Source: Albidovulum marisflavi (GTDB lineage Bacteria; Pseudomonadota; Alphaproteobacteria; Rhodobacterales; Rhodobacteraceae). From it: a stretch of 64,000 bases of DNA. Below, in pieces: positions 36,118 to 45,852 of the stretch (the first letter of the stretch is position 1; each line of letters starts with the position of its first letter). The position numbers were made by a program, and so were the translations under genes. The notes beneath the pieces were generated by a model. That model ran no database searches, was not told the DNA's origin, and was given only the letters and a program-made list of their open reading frames with translations. The stretch spans positions 1 through 64,000 of the forward strand of contig NZ_JAOWKY010000004.1 of the NCBI RefSeq assembly GCF_025751435.1. The letters run 5' to 3'.

Positions 36118-36705
36118 GTGATTTCGGAAACCTTGAGCGAAAAGATCGACCACTACCGGATCGGCGCGAAGATTCGGGCCATGCGCACGGCCAAGGGTCT
36201 GGGGCTGATTCAACTGGGCGCGCACACGGGCCTTTCCGCCGGAATGCTATCCAAGATCGAGACGGGGCAGGTCGTTCCCACACTTCCCACCCTCATGCGG
36301 ATTGCGCTGGTGTTTGGTGTCGGGCTTGAGCATTTCTTCACCCCGCCGGTGGATCCAATACTTGAGATCGTGCGCAAGGAAGACCGGCTAAGCTTGCCGA
36401 ACCCGCCAGAGGGGCCGCCGGCCTATCATTTCGAAAGCCTCGATTTCCCCGTCGCCGAACGGCCGATCGAAAGCTACCTTGCCGAATTCAGGCCGGGGGC
36501 GCCCGCGTCACCCACGCACCTGCACGCGGGGGTAGAGCTGATCTTCGTGATTTCGGGGACGCTCGCGCTGTTCATACACGACTCGGAGAAACTGCTGGGG
36601 GCAGGGGACTCGATGTATTTCGAGTCGGATTACGATCACAGCTACGCCTGTATTGGCCAGGAACCGACCCGCGTTCTGGTTGTCGTTTCCTCGGCGCAGG
36701 TCTGA
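36118..36705 (+). CDS. XRE HTH regulator with C-terminal cupin
   Basis: A protein of 195 residues from GTG 36118 (GAGGAG upstream), or 211 residues from an ATG at 36070 that lacks a ribosome site. HTH: IGAKIRAMRTAKGLGLIQLGAHTGLSAGMLSKIETGQ. C-terminal cupin: HLHAGVELIFVISGTLALFIHD and GDSMYFESDYDHSY. This XRE-cupin class (PuuR-like) often regulates amine, amino-acid or antibiotic genes. It lies 82 bp upstream of a PuuD-type hydrolase on the same strand and may control it. Confidence 0.88.
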   Translation: MISETLSEKIDHYRIGAKIRAMRTAKGLGLIQLGAHTGLSAGMLSKIETGQVVPTLPTLMRIALVFGVGLEHFFTPPVDPILEIVRKEDRLSLPNPPEGPPAYHFESLDFPVAERPIESYLAEFRPGAPASPTHLHAGVELIFVISGTLALFIHDSEKLLGAGDSMYFESDYDHSYACIGQEPTRVLVVVSSAQV

Positions 36706-36787
36706 ACACCTGTTGTGCGCGCTGCCCCTTCACCCCGGACCGGAGCGGGGCTAGTCTTGCGACAGCGGAAACCAGCGCGGATCGGAC

Positions 36788-37567
36788 ATGCGACGTCCCA
36801 TTGTCGGCATCATCGGCAACAACACCCTTCTGAACGACGAATACCCGGTGCACACCGGGGGGCTGATGAACTCCATGGCGGTGGCGCAGGTGGCAGGCTG
36901 CATGCCCGTCGTGATCCCGCCCGACCCGCGCCTTGTGACGGTCGCCGAACTGCTTGAGCTGTTTGACGGGTTCGTGCTGACAGGGGGGCGCCCCAACGTC
37001 CACCCCGAGGAATACGGAGAGCCCGCGACCGAGGCGCACGGTGCCTTCGACCGTTCGCGCGATGCGATCACGCTTCCGCTGGTGCGCGCATGTGTCAACC
37101 GCGGGCAGCCCTTCTTTGGGATCTGTCGCGGTTTTCAGGAGGTGAACGTGGCCATGGGCGGCGCGCTTCACCCCGAAATCCGCGAGCTTCCGGGCCGGAT
37201 GAACCACCGGATGCCGCCTGACGGAACGCTGGAGGAGAAATTCGCGCTGCGCCACACCGTCCGGTTTTCCGAAAACGGGCCGTTCCGCAAGCTGCTCGGG
37301 GCGACCGAGGTCATGACGAACACGCTTCACGGACAGGGGATCAAGACGCCGGGGAACAATATCGTCATCGACGGATGGGCGCCTGACGGAACGCCGGAGG
37401 CGATTTATGTGGAAGGCGCACCGGGCTTCACGTTGTCCGTGCAGTGGCACCCGGAATACAATGCCGCAAACGATCCGGTCTCCCGGCCCCTGTTCGAGGC
37501 GTTCGGGGAAGCCGTGCATCAATGGGCCACTTCCAGCGGAACTGGAAAGACGGTCAGGATCGCGTGA
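36788..37567 (+). CDS. Gamma-glutamyl hydrolase family (class I GATase-like, PuuD type)
   Basis: A protein of 259 residues. Hydrolyses gamma-glutamyl amides such as gamma-glutamyl-GABA in polyamine catabolism. The catalytic triad is visible: Cys113 in GICRGFQEVNVAMGG, and His221/Glu223 in QWHPEYN. N-terminal RRPIVGIIGNN and GGRPNVHPEEYG fit peptidase C26. Its position after an XRE-cupin (PuuR-like) regulator supports a polyamine or gamma-glutamyl pathway role. The other puu genes are absent here. The end overlaps no other gene; a cytochrome c follows at 16 bp. Confidence 0.88.
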   Translation: MRRPIVGIIGNNTLLNDEYPVHTGGLMNSMAVAQVAGCMPVVIPPDPRLVTVAELLELFDGFVLTGGRPNVHPEEYGEPATEAHGAFDRSRDAITLPLVRACVNRGQPFFGICRGFQEVNVAMGGALHPEIRELPGRMNHRMPPDGTLEEKFALRHTVRFSENGPFRKLLGATEVMTNTLHGQGIKTPGNNIVIDGWAPDGTPEAIYVEGAPGFTLSVQWHPEYNAANDPVSRPLFEAFGEAVHQWATSSGTGKTVRIA

Positions 37568-37583
37568 CAGGGGAAGCGGCGCA

Positions 37584-38003
37584 ATGAGCATCAGGACCGT
37601 GCTTGGGGTCATACTTATCATCGTCGCGCTTGCGGGGTGGTATCTTCTGTCAGAGCGGCGGCAAGAGCAGGCCGCGCTGGCCGGCAGCGCGATGGTGGAG
37701 GTCACGGTTCCCGATTTGACCGAACCGGAGGCCATGGGCGCGACGGCATTCGCCGCCAAGTGCGCCGAATGCCACGGCGAGAATGCCGCGGGCAAGGACG
37801 GCGTGGGGCCGCCGCTGGTTCACAAGATCTACGAGCCGGGCCATCATGGCGATGCCAGCATCTACAATGCCGTTCGCAACGGTGTCCGCGCCCATCACTG
37901 GTCCTTCGGCGCCATGCAGCCGGTCGAGGGGCTGACCGACGCTGAGATCGGCACGATCATCGCCTACATCCGCAAGCTTCAGGCTGCGAACGGCATATAC
38001 TGA
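37584..38003 (+). CDS. Membrane-anchored c-type cytochrome
   Basis: A protein of 139 residues. An N-terminal hydrophobic segment (LGVILIIVALAGWYLL) anchors it, with heme site CAECH (Cys60, Cys63, His64) and the likely axial Met111 (GAMQPVEGL). A small class I cytochrome c in the periplasm, tethered to the inner membrane, probably an electron carrier. It lies 16 bp after the gamma-glutamyl hydrolase gene and so may be cotranscribed with it, for which no function is apparent. Confidence 0.93.
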   Translation: MSIRTVLGVILIIVALAGWYLLSERRQEQAALAGSAMVEVTVPDLTEPEAMGATAFAAKCAECHGENAAGKDGVGPPLVHKIYEPGHHGDASIYNAVRNGVRAHHWSFGAMQPVEGLTDAEIGTIIAYIRKLQAANGIY

Positions 38004-38011
38004 ACGGGCGC

Positions 38012-38845
38012 CTACAGTGTCGTGCGGACGCGCCAGAGTTCGGGGAACAGCTCTACCTCCAGCATCCTCCGCAGATAGGGGACGCCCCCGGTGCCGCCCG
38101 TTCCGCGCTTCAGCCCGATCACGCGTTCGACAGTGGTCACGTGGTTGAAGCGCCAGCGGCGGAAGTAATCCTCGAAATCGACCAGCTTTTCTGCCAGCTC
38201 ATACAAGGCCCAGTTCTCCTCGGGCGCGCGGTAGACCGTGGCCCAGACCTGCATGACGGCATCGCTCTCGGCCCAGGGCTGGGTGAAGTCGCGATCAAGG
38301 ATCGAGGCGGGAACGTCGAACCCCGCACGGGCGGCAACCCGCAGCGCCTCGTCATAGAGTGAGGGGCGGGCAAGTTCTGCCTCAAGTTTCGCAAGGATGT
38401 CGGGGCGATGCGCATGGGGGCGCAGCATCGCCGCGTTGCGGTTGCCCGCTGCGTACTCGATCAGCCGGTATTGCCAGGACTGGAAGCCCGAGGATTGGCC
38501 CAATGCTTCGCGAAATCGCGTGTAGTCCGAGGGCGTCATGGTGCGCAGCACGTCCCAGGCCGAGTTGAGCTGCTCCATGATCCGGGCAACGCGAGAAAGC
38601 ATCTTGAAGGCAGGCTGCAGGGCGTCCTGCGCCATCGCCGCGCGGGCTGCCGACAATTCGCTGATCGCCAGCTTCATCCACAACTCGGATGTCTGGTGCT
38701 GGATGATGAAAAGCATCTCATCCTGCGCGTCGCTTAGAGGGCATTGCGCATCAAGGATCGCGTCAAGCTGCAGGTAGTCGCCATAGCTCATGCGGCCGTC
38801 GAAGGACATCTGGGCGCCTTCGGACGAGGGGTCATAGGTGGTCAT
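38012..38845 (-). CDS. kynA: Tryptophan 2,3-dioxygenase
   Basis: A protein of 277 residues. This heme enzyme opens the indole ring of L-tryptophan, first step of the kynurenine pathway. Family blocks: [41 protein letters not shown] (with the distal His region), [45 protein letters not shown] (heme His). The start MTTYDPSSE is at 38845. It overlaps the 57-codon small ORF by 14 bp and is the last gene of kynU-GNAT-small ORF-kynA. Formylkynurenine hydrolase is not in this window. Confidence 0.96.
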   Translation of the reverse strand: MTTYDPSSEGAQMSFDGRMSYGDYLQLDAILDAQCPLSDAQDEMLFIIQHQTSELWMKLAISELSAARAAMAQDALQPAFKMLSRVARIMEQLNSAWDVLRTMTPSDYTRFREALGQSSGFQSWQYRLIEYAAGNRNAAMLRPHAHRPDILAKLEAELARPSLYDEALRVAARAGFDVPASILDRDFTQPWAESDAVMQVWATVYRAPEENWALYELAEKLVDFEDYFRRWRFNHVTTVERVIGLKRGTGGTGGVPYLRRMLEVELFPELWRVRTTL

Positions 38846-39005
38846 GGGTGTTCTCCGTGAAAGACTGGCCGGAAGCGCCCCGTTCAGGGCCATCCTGCAG
38901 CATTTCCGCGGCGGTCACCGCATTGCAGCCCATGGTGCGCCATAGACCCGCCCATGCGCCGGGGCGGGCAAGCCTTGGCTCGATGCGGTCGCTGCCGGCT
39001 TTCAT
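38832..39005 (-). CDS. Unrecognised small ORF (57 codons) within the kyn operon
   Basis: A 57-residue reading frame starts at ATG 39005, overlapping the GNAT stop as ATGA, and ends TGA at 38832, inside kynA. The protein begins [20 protein letters not shown] and continues [19 protein letters not shown] recognise no family. Two signs suggest it is real: start-stop coupling to both neighbours and the otherwise unexplained 156-bp gap between GNAT and kynA. No ribosome site beyond coupling is evident. It could be a non-functional reading frame. Confidence 0.4.
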   Translation of the reverse strand: MKAGSDRIEPRLARPGAWAGLWRTMGCNAVTAAEMLQDGPERGASGQSFTENTHDHL

Positions 39006-39478
39006 CGGTCCGCCTCCAGGTCCAGGGACATCTGGAATGTGTCGAAGACCTGATCTGCAAGGGGAAAGGCCTCGAACCGATCGATCGTCCAGCCCTGCTT
39101 TTCGAAGAAGTGGCGGGCAAGATGGCTGGCGCGGACGGTCAGGCGGCGCAGTCCGTTCTGTCGGGCATGATCCTCAAGCGTCCGGTAAAGCGCCTGCGCC
39201 ACGCCTGTGCCCATGGCTTCTGGCACCACGAAGGCCATGTCCAGGTATCCGTCCCGCTCCAGCGACATGAAACCCGTCAACGCGCCGTCGGTTTCGGCCA
39301 CCCAGCACCACTGGTCCATTTGGCGGTCGGGCTCGTTCCAATCCGGTTCGGGCGAGGGCGCCCAGGCCGCGCGCTGCGCCGGGTCATAGAATTGCGCGGC
39401 GCCTTCATGCACGGCGCGGAAGAATACCCTGGCCTTCGCCGCCCGGTCTTCGGGGCGATAGGCGCGGACGCTCGTCAT
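39002..39478 (-). CDS. GNAT-family N-acetyltransferase
   Basis: A protein of 158 residues. It starts MTSVRAYRPEDRAAKARVF. The GNAT core contains FVVPEAMGTGVAQALYRTLEDHARQNGLRRLTVRASHLARHFFEKQGW, with the acetyl-CoA pyrophosphate loop as GTGVAQ in place of the usual R/QxxGxA. The acceptor substrate is unknown. It is coupled to kynU by an ATGA overlap and to the small ORF after it, so it belongs to the kyn operon. Confidence 0.9.
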   Translation of the reverse strand: MTSVRAYRPEDRAAKARVFFRAVHEGAAQFYDPAQRAAWAPSPEPDWNEPDRQMDQWCWVAETDGALTGFMSLERDGYLDMAFVVPEAMGTGVAQALYRTLEDHARQNGLRRLTVRASHLARHFFEKQGWTIDRFEAFPLADQVFDTFQMSLDLEADR

Positions 39479-40671
39479 GTGACCTTGGCGCGCGTCTGGA
39501 ACTCGGCCCGATCCCAAAGGCTTTCGTCCATGATGCGCTTCAGGATTGCAACCGCGCCTGTCACATCCTCCATGGAGGTATAAAGCGGCGTGAAGCCGAA
39601 CCGCAGGATGTCGGGTGCTCGGAAATCTCCAATGACGCCGTTGGCGATCAGCGCCTGCATGATGGCGTAGCCGTCCGGGTGGCGGAAGCAGACCTGGCTG
39701 CCGCGGTTTTCGGGGTTGCGGGGCGAGGCAAGCGCGAGTGTCGGGCAGGCAGCCTCGACCCCGCTCAGGAACGCTTCGCAAAGTTCGATGGACCGCGCGC
39801 GGACGTCGGCCATGTCGACCTGGTCCCAGATGTCCATCGAGGCTTCGAGCGCGGCCATCTGAAGGATCGGCGGCGTGCCCACGCGCATCCGTTCGATCCC
39901 CGCGCCGGGGCGGTAGTCGAGGTCGAAGGCAAAGGGCGACTCGTGTCCCAGCCAGCCGGAAAGCGCGGGGCGAACCTGAGCAGCCAGACGTGGTGCGATG
40001 TATATGAAAGCGGGGCCGCCGGGGCCGGAGTTCAGATACTTGTAGGTGCACCCCACCGCGAAGTCGGCGTTGCAGCCCGACAAGTCGACCTGGATCGCGC
40101 CGGCGGAATGGGCCAGATCCCAGACGACTAGCGCGCCTGCCTCATGCGCTTTCGCGATCAGGCGGCGCATGTCGTGCTTGCGCCCGGTGCGGTAGTCGAC
40201 CTCGGTCAGCATCAGCACCGCAAGGTCGGTCGTGATCGCCTCTTCCACATCCTTCGGTGCGACGGTACGCAGTTCGTATCCGTCACCCAGCGTGCGGACC
40301 AGGCCATCCGCCATGTAGAGGTCCGAGGGAAAGTTGCCCGTGTCCGACAGGATGACGCGCCGCTCGGGCCGAAGTTCCACCGCCGAAGCCAGCGCCTGGT
40401 AGACCTTGATCGACAGCGTATCGCCCAGAACGACGGTTCCCGGCTCGGCGCCGATCAGCCGGCCGATGCGGTCGCCAAGCGCGCGGGGCTTGTCCATCCA
40501 TCCGGCCCGGTTCCAGGCCGTGATCAGCATTTGCCCCCATTCGTCCTCGATGCAGGCCCGGACCTTTTCGATGGCCCCGCGCGGCAACGGACCAAGCGAG
40601 TTGCCGTCAAGATAGATCGTGCCTTCGGGCAGGTGGAACATCGCGCGTGTCACGGCGAAGTTTGTGGGCAT
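39475..40671 (-). CDS. kynU: Kynureninase
   Basis: A protein of 398 residues. PLP enzyme cleaving kynurenine to anthranilate and alanine. It has YLDGNSLGPLPRGAIEKV at the N-terminus, VVWDLAHSAGAIQVDL, and the PLP Lys211 in CTYKYLNSGPGGPAF. GGGGG precedes the ATG. It is first in the operon kynU-GNAT-small ORF-kynA. Together with KynA it would channel tryptophan to anthranilate. A palindrome lies in the upstream region. Confidence 0.96.
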   Translation of the reverse strand: MPTNFAVTRAMFHLPEGTIYLDGNSLGPLPRGAIEKVRACIEDEWGQMLITAWNRAGWMDKPRALGDRIGRLIGAEPGTVVLGDTLSIKVYQALASAVELRPERRVILSDTGNFPSDLYMADGLVRTLGDGYELRTVAPKDVEEAITTDLAVLMLTEVDYRTGRKHDMRRLIAKAHEAGALVVWDLAHSAGAIQVDLSGCNADFAVGCTYKYLNSGPGGPAFIYIAPRLAAQVRPALSGWLGHESPFAFDLDYRPGAGIERMRVGTPPILQMAALEASMDIWDQVDMADVRARSIELCEAFLSGVEAACPTLALASPRNPENRGSQVCFRHPDGYAIMQALIANGVIGDFRAPDILRFGFTPLYTSMEDVTGAVAILKRIMDESLWDRAEFQTRAKVT

Positions 40672-40692
40672 GTCAATTCCCCCGACGATTTA

Positions 40693-40706
40693 TTTTATGC
40701 TTAAAA
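40693..40706. promoter_or_regulatory. AT-rich palindrome in the kynU/ICMT-like divergent region
   Basis: TTTTATGCTTAAAA (arms TTTTA/TAAAA, loop TGCT) lies 22-35 bp upstream of the kynU start. The A/T content is high and could be part of the promoter and operator. KynR-like (Lrp/AsnC-type) regulators are known for kyn genes; no such gene is in the window. Tentative. Confidence 0.35.
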
Positions 40707-40807
40707 CATCCTTGCGCAACTTGCCAAGGAAATTCGTGCGGCGACAAAACCACCGCTTGCGATGGGCGCGCCAACGGATAGGGTCGCTGCTGCAAGGGGA
40801 GATGGTG

Positions 40808-41248
40808 ATGCGCGCGCTGAAATCGATCGATTACCCGCCGGTGTGGCTTGTGGGGTTCCTGGCGCTCAGTTGGGCTGTGGGGCGCATTGCGCCGATGCCC
40901 GCGCTTCCGGCAACCGGCCTTGTACTGGCAGGGTTCGGGGTGGTTCTGATGCTGATCGCGGTTGGGCAGATGATCTGGTCGCGCACGACGTTCGTGCCGC
41001 GGAAGACGCCGGACGCGCTTGTCAGCGGTGGCGTCTTTTCGCTGACGCGCAATCCGATCTACCTCGGGGACGCGATGATTCTGGCGGGCCTGTCGCTTTA
41101 CTGGAACGCGCTTCTGGCGCTGCCTTTGGTCGCAGTTTTCGTCTGGATCATCGGCCGCCGTTTCATCGAATCCGAAGAAAGCGTTTTGAAACAGACGTTT
41201 GGCCAGGACTTCGAGGCCTATCGCACCCGAACCCGGCGCTGGCTTTGA
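40808..41248 (+). CDS. Isoprenylcysteine carboxyl methyltransferase-like membrane protein
   Basis: A protein of 146 residues starting MRALKSIDYPPVWL; the ATG at 40802 and the GTG at 40805 are alternatives. Four hydrophobic helices. C-terminal signature GGVFSLTRNPIYLGDAMILAGLSLYWN and a later GRRFIESEESVLKQTFGQDFEAYRTRTRRWL, typical of the ICMT/PEMT family of membrane methyltransferases. Substrate unknown. AAGGGGAG precedes the start. Divergent from kynU. Confidence 0.85.
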   Translation: MRALKSIDYPPVWLVGFLALSWAVGRIAPMPALPATGLVLAGFGVVLMLIAVGQMIWSRTTFVPRKTPDALVSGGVFSLTRNPIYLGDAMILAGLSLYWNALLALPLVAVFVWIIGRRFIESEESVLKQTFGQDFEAYRTRTRRWL

Positions 41249-41366
41249 AGTCCAAGAAAATCGTTGCCGCATCGCGGCGTTATCGGTAACTACCTTGTGC
41301 TAAGGGCAAAAAGGGCGTGTTTTGCCGAAAACGTCTGGAAACCGTCGTTTTGGGAAGGGAGAGACA

Positions 41367-42941
41367 GTGAAGATCGGGGCAGCGAGAGAGACCTTCGAAG
41401 GCGAGGCGCGCGTGGCGATGACGCCTGACAGCGCAATCCAGTTGCAGAAACTTGGACATGAATGCTTCGTCGAAACAGGCGCCGGCAAGGCGGCGGGTTT
41501 CTCTGACACGGCCTATGAAAAGGCGGGCGTCACGGTCGTCGGATCCGAGGTGGATCTGTTCGGCGCCGTAGACGTCGTGGCGAAGGTGCGCCCTCCCACC
41601 GAAGCCGAAGCAGAGCTTCTGCGCAGTGGACAGACGCTGATCTCGTTCTTCTACCCTGCGCAGAACAAGGATCTTCTTGAGCGCTGCAAGGACCAAGGCG
41701 CCACCGTCGTCGCGATGGACATGGTGCCGCGGATTTCGCGCGCGCAGAAGATGGACGCACTGTCCTCGATGGCGAACATCGCGGGCTACCGTGCGGTGAT
41801 CGAGGCGGGCAACAACTTCGGCCGCTTCTTCACCGGTCAGGTGACCGCGGCGGGCAAGGTACCGCCGGCCAAGGTCCTGGTGGTGGGCGCGGGTGTCGCC
41901 GGTCTGGCGGCAATCGGCACGGCAACCGCGCTTGGCGCGATCACCTACGCCTTCGACGTGCGCCCCGAGGTGGCCGAGCAGATTGAATCGATGGGGGCGG
42001 AATTCGTCTACCTCGATTTCAGCGAAACGCAGACCGACGGCGCGGCCACGGGCGGCTATGCCGCCCCGTCCTCGCCCGAATTCCGCGAGGCGCAGCTGAA
42101 AAAGTTCCGCGAGCTCGCGCCGGACATGGACATCGTGATCACCACCGCGCTGATCCCGGGGCGCGACGCGCCGGTCCTGTGGACGAAGGACATGGTCGAG
42201 GCGATGAAGCCCGGTTCCGTCATCGTCGACCTGGCCGCCGAGCGCGGCGGCAACTGCGAGTTGACCAAGGCCGACGAAAAGATCGTCACCGACAACGGGG
42301 TGACGATCGTCGGCTACACCGATTTCCCAAGCCGGATGGCCGCGCAGGCGTCGACCCTTTATTCGACCAACATCCGCCACATGCTTACGGACCTGACGCC
42401 GGGCAAGGACGGGGTCATCAACCACAACATGGAAGATGACGTCATTCGCGGCGCGACAGTGACGCATGAGGGGGCGATCACCTTCCCGCCGCCGCCGCCG
42501 AAGGTGCAGGCCATCGCCGCCCAGAAGCCGAAGGAGAAGGTCAAGGAACCCACGCCCGAGGAAAAGCGGGCTGCCGAAATCGCGGCCTTCAAGGCGCAGA
42601 CGCGTAGTCAGTTCACCCTGCTGGGTGTGGGCGGGGCGCTGATGCTTCTGGTCGGCCTTTACGCGCCCGCAAGCTTTCTGCAGCACTTCATCGTCTTCGT
42701 GCTGGCCTGCTTCGTGGGCTTCCAGGTGATCTGGAATGTTTCGCATTCGCTGCACACGCCGCTGATGGCGATCACGAATGCAATCTCGTCGATCATCATC
42801 GTCGGCGCGCTGTTGCAGATCGGGTCGGGGTCCTGGCTGGTCATGCTGCTGGCGGCGCTTTCGGTCTTCATGGCCGGCATCAACATCTTTGGTGGCTTCA
42901 TGGTCACCCGGCGCATGCTCGCCATGTTCCAGAAGTCGTAA
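41367..42941 (+). CDS. pntA: NAD(P) transhydrogenase subunit alpha
   Basis: A protein of 524 residues from GTG 41367 (GGGAAGGGAG upstream). It forms the proton-translocating transhydrogenase with PntB, coupling NADH-to-NADP+ hydride transfer to proton flow. The alanine-dehydrogenase-like N-terminal domain has [45 protein letters not shown] (NAD Rossmann) and VKVPPAKVL-type sequence. The C-terminal part carries several membrane helices, so it is the fused full-length form rather than split PntAA/PntAB. Confidence 0.97.
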   Translation: MKIGAARETFEGEARVAMTPDSAIQLQKLGHECFVETGAGKAAGFSDTAYEKAGVTVVGSEVDLFGAVDVVAKVRPPTEAEAELLRSGQTLISFFYPAQNKDLLERCKDQGATVVAMDMVPRISRAQKMDALSSMANIAGYRAVIEAGNNFGRFFTGQVTAAGKVPPAKVLVVGAGVAGLAAIGTATALGAITYAFDVRPEVAEQIESMGAEFVYLDFSETQTDGAATGGYAAPSSPEFREAQLKKFRELAPDMDIVITTALIPGRDAPVLWTKDMVEAMKPGSVIVDLAAERGGNCELTKADEKIVTDNGVTIVGYTDFPSRMAAQASTLYSTNIRHMLTDLTPGKDGVINHNMEDDVIRGATVTHEGAITFPPPPPKVQAIAAQKPKEKVKEPTPEEKRAAEIAAFKAQTRSQFTLLGVGGALMLLVGLYAPASFLQHFIVFVLACFVGFQVIWNVSHSLHTPLMAITNAISSIIIVGALLQIGSGSWLVMLLAALSVFMAGINIFGGFMVTRRMLAMFQKS

Positions 42942-42954
42942 GGAGACGGTCGCG

Positions 42955-44400
42955 ATGGAATACGGATTCTCCACGGCCGCCTATGTCGTTGCGGCGGTTC
43001 TTTTCATCCTCTCGCTCGGTGGGCTTTCGGGCCAGGAAAGCGCCAAGCGCGCGGTGTGGTACGGCATCGTCGGCATGGGCCTTGCGGTTCTGGCAACCCT
43101 CATGGGGCCGGGGCAGGGCAACTGGGTGCTTTCGGTCATCCTCGTCATTGCGGGCGGGGTGATCGGCTGGATGGTCGCGCAGCGCGTCCAGATGACCGAA
43201 ATGCCGCAGCTTGTCGCGGCCATGCATTCGCTCGTCGGTTTGGCCGCCGTCTTCATCGGCTTCAACGCCGAGATCGAGATGGTTCGCATCGCCGCCCTTC
43301 AGGCCGCAGGCGACGCGACCGGGCTTGAGGCGCTGAAGGGCTTTGCCGAAAAGGTCGCACACAAGACCCCGGCCGAAATCAACATCCTCAAGATCGAAGT
43401 GTTCCTGGGCGTATTCATCGGGGCCGTCACCTTCACCGGCTCTGTCATCGCCTTCGGCAAGCTCGCGGGCAAGGTGACCTCCAAGGCGATGAAGCTGCCG
43501 GGCGGGCACCTTCTGAACGCGGCGGCGGCGGCTGGTTCGCTGGCGCTGCTGGTCATGTACTTCAACGGCGCGGGCAGCTGGACGCTGATCCTTATGACCC
43601 TGCTGGCGTTCTTCATCGGCTACCACCTGATCATGGGGATTGGCGGGGCCGACATGCCGGTCGTGGTGTCGATGCTGAACAGCTACTCGGGCTGGGCGGC
43701 GGCCGCGATCGGCTTTTCGCTGTCGAACGACCTGCTGATCGTGGTCGGCGCGCTGGTGGGTTCCTCGGGTGCGATCCTGAGCTACATCATGTGCAAGGCG
43801 ATGAACCGCAGTTTCGTCAGCGTGATCCTGGGTGGCTTCGGCAATACGAGCGGCCCGGCGATGGAGATCGCGGGCGAGCAGATCGCCATCGACGCCGATG
43901 GCGTGGCTGCCGCGCTGAATGACGCGGACAGCGTGATCATCGTGCCGGGCTACGGCATGGCGGTGGCGCAGGCGCAGCAGTCGGTCAGTGAGCTGACGCG
44001 CAAGCTGCGCGCCAAGGGCAAGGAGGTTCGCTTTGCCATCCACCCCGTCGCGGGCCGCCTGCCGGGCCACATGAACGTGCTTCTCGCCGAAGCGAAGGTT
44101 CCCTACGACATCGTTCTGGAAATGGACGAGATCAACGAGGACTTCCCCGACACCGATGTCGTCATCGTCATCGGTTCGAACGACATCGTGAACCCGGCTG
44201 CGCAGGAAGACCCGAACTCCCCTATCGCCGGGATGCCGGTGCTGGAGGTTTGGAAAGCCAAGCAGGTGTTCGTCTCGAAGCGGGGGCAGGGCACGGGCTA
44301 CTCGGGCATCGAGAATCCGCTGTTCTACAAGGAGAACACGCGGATGTTCTACGGCGATGCCAAGAAGAGCCTGGACCATCTGCTGCCGATGGTCGAGTGA
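42955..44400 (+). CDS. pntB: NAD(P) transhydrogenase subunit beta
   Basis: A protein of 481 residues. Contains eight to nine membrane helices in the N-terminal half ([20 protein letters not shown]) and a C-terminal NADP-binding domain with [16 protein letters not shown] and [26 protein letters not shown]. It starts 13 bp after pntA. A hairpin follows the stop. The pair is the proton pump for NADPH supply. Identification is secure. Confidence 0.98.
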   Translation: MEYGFSTAAYVVAAVLFILSLGGLSGQESAKRAVWYGIVGMGLAVLATLMGPGQGNWVLSVILVIAGGVIGWMVAQRVQMTEMPQLVAAMHSLVGLAAVFIGFNAEIEMVRIAALQAAGDATGLEALKGFAEKVAHKTPAEINILKIEVFLGVFIGAVTFTGSVIAFGKLAGKVTSKAMKLPGGHLLNAAAAAGSLALLVMYFNGAGSWTLILMTLLAFFIGYHLIMGIGGADMPVVVSMLNSYSGWAAAAIGFSLSNDLLIVVGALVGSSGAILSYIMCKAMNRSFVSVILGGFGNTSGPAMEIAGEQIAIDADGVAAALNDADSVIIVPGYGMAVAQAQQSVSELTRKLRAKGKEVRFAIHPVAGRLPGHMNVLLAEAKVPYDIVLEMDEINEDFPDTDVVIVIGSNDIVNPAAQEDPNSPIAGMPVLEVWKAKQVFVSKRGQGTGYSGIENPLFYKENTRMFYGDAKKSLDHLLPMVE

Positions 44401-44429
44401 AGGCGTTCACGGGCTGATCAGAAATGCGT

Positions 44430-44456
44430 CGCCCCGCCATGCGGCGGGGCGTTTCG
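44430..44456 (+). terminator. Terminator after pntB
   Basis: Perfect 9-bp arms CGCCCCGCC and GGCGGGGCG flank an ATGC loop and are followed by a short TTT, 29 bp after the pntB stop. Confidence 0.7.
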
Positions 44457-44568
44457 CGTGCAGGACGTTGCAGAAAAGCAAGTATACCACCGTGTGCCTG
44501 TCCGCCGCACCCTGCGGGGGCTGGACCGGCACTGCGGACAGGGTATGTCGATACCCAGAGACCGGGGT

Positions 44569-45852
44569 ATGACCATGATCGACGACCATCCCTTGCGCTT
44601 CGCGCTTGTAAACGAGCTTCACGCCCGGCCATTTCCGTCGCTGGAAGTGCCCTGCCAGGCTGTCTACGTCGCCGTGAAAGAGATGCAGGACGCCCACAAC
44701 CGGGACAAGGGCGCGGATCGGGACCATTTGCTTGCACTGCTGGACAGGCACGGCGCCCCCCACCCGCAGCCGGGCGCCACGCACCACGCGGCGCGCATCG
44801 GCAAGCACGACCTGAAGTGGGAAAGCCACACGGAATTCGTGACCTATTCGGCATTTTCGAAAGGGCTGTCCGCGCTTGCATTCGATCCGCGCGCGGCCGA
44901 GGTCTTTCCCGCCGACTGGCTGACCAAGGCGCCGGGGCGCAGGATCGCCTCGGTCCTGGTCCGGGTCGAGGAGCTGCCAGACGACATATCGACCGTCAAG
45001 GCCAAGCTGGATGACTGGCTTGTTCCCGAAAGCCTGGCCTGTTCCTGGGTGCTGGACGAGGCGGCGGTCATCGCAGGAGACTTCCAGATCGATCCTGCGG
45101 GGCACATGCGTTTCGCGGTCTTCGTCCGGCCGGGAACCGGGGAACGGCGCGTGGGCCGCATCGTCCAGCGGCTTTGCGAGATCGAGACCTACCGCGCCAT
45201 GTCGATGCTGGGGCTGGGACGCGCGCGCGAACTCAACAGCCAGTTGAACGCGCTGGATCCGCAGGTGTCGCATCTTGTCGCTGCCATGGCGGACCAGACG
45301 CGCCCGGCCGAGGAAACGCTGCATGACCTTCTGGCAATCGCGGCGGGTCTTGAAAGCCTTGCCGTCCGACATTCCTTCCGCTTCGGCGCCACGGGCGCGT
45401 ACGAGGCGATCGTGACCCAGCGGGTGCAGGTGCTGCGCGAAACGCGCTTCAACGGCCGGCAGACCTTTGGCGAGTTCATGATGCGCCGCTACGACCCAGC
45501 CATGCGCACCGTGAAGTCCGCCGAACGGCGCCTGACCGAAATGGCGGAACGGTCCGAGCGGGCGGGCGAGTTGCTCCAGACCCGGGTCGACGTGGAACGC
45601 TCGGCCCAGAACCAGAAGCTGCTGGAAAGCATGGACCGTCGCGCGGATCTGGCGCTAAGGCTTCAGCATACGGTTGAAGGTCTGTCGGTCGTGGCGATCA
45701 GCTACTACGCGGTCAACCTTGCAGCCTACGCTGCCTATCCGCTGACCGAGCCGATCGGCCTGTCGAAGGGGCTTGTTACAGCCGCTCTGACGCCCGTTGT
45801 CATGCTGCTGGTCTGGCTGCTGGTGCGGCGTATCCGCCGGTCGATGCACTAG
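44569..45852 (+). CDS. DUF3422 family protein
   Basis: A protein of 427 residues. The N-terminal signature is DDHPLRFALVNELHARPFPSL, with a large soluble region containing WESHTEFVTYSAFSKG. Two C-terminal hydrophobic helices (LSVVAISYYAVNLAAYAAYPL and LVTAALTPVVMLLVWLL) end in a basic tail. This is the DUF3422 layout. Function unknown; probably membrane anchored facing the cytoplasm. MTMIDDH at 44569 is the start; Met 44575 or 44545 are alternatives. Confidence 0.9.
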   Translation: MTMIDDHPLRFALVNELHARPFPSLEVPCQAVYVAVKEMQDAHNRDKGADRDHLLALLDRHGAPHPQPGATHHAARIGKHDLKWESHTEFVTYSAFSKGLSALAFDPRAAEVFPADWLTKAPGRRIASVLVRVEELPDDISTVKAKLDDWLVPESLACSWVLDEAAVIAGDFQIDPAGHMRFAVFVRPGTGERRVGRIVQRLCEIETYRAMSMLGLGRARELNSQLNALDPQVSHLVAAMADQTRPAEETLHDLLAIAAGLESLAVRHSFRFGATGAYEAIVTQRVQVLRETRFNGRQTFGEFMMRRYDPAMRTVKSAERRLTEMAERSERAGELLQTRVDVERSAQNQKLLESMDRRADLALRLQHTVEGLSVVAISYYAVNLAAYAAYPLTEPIGLSKGLVTAALTPVVMLLVWLLVRRIRRSMH

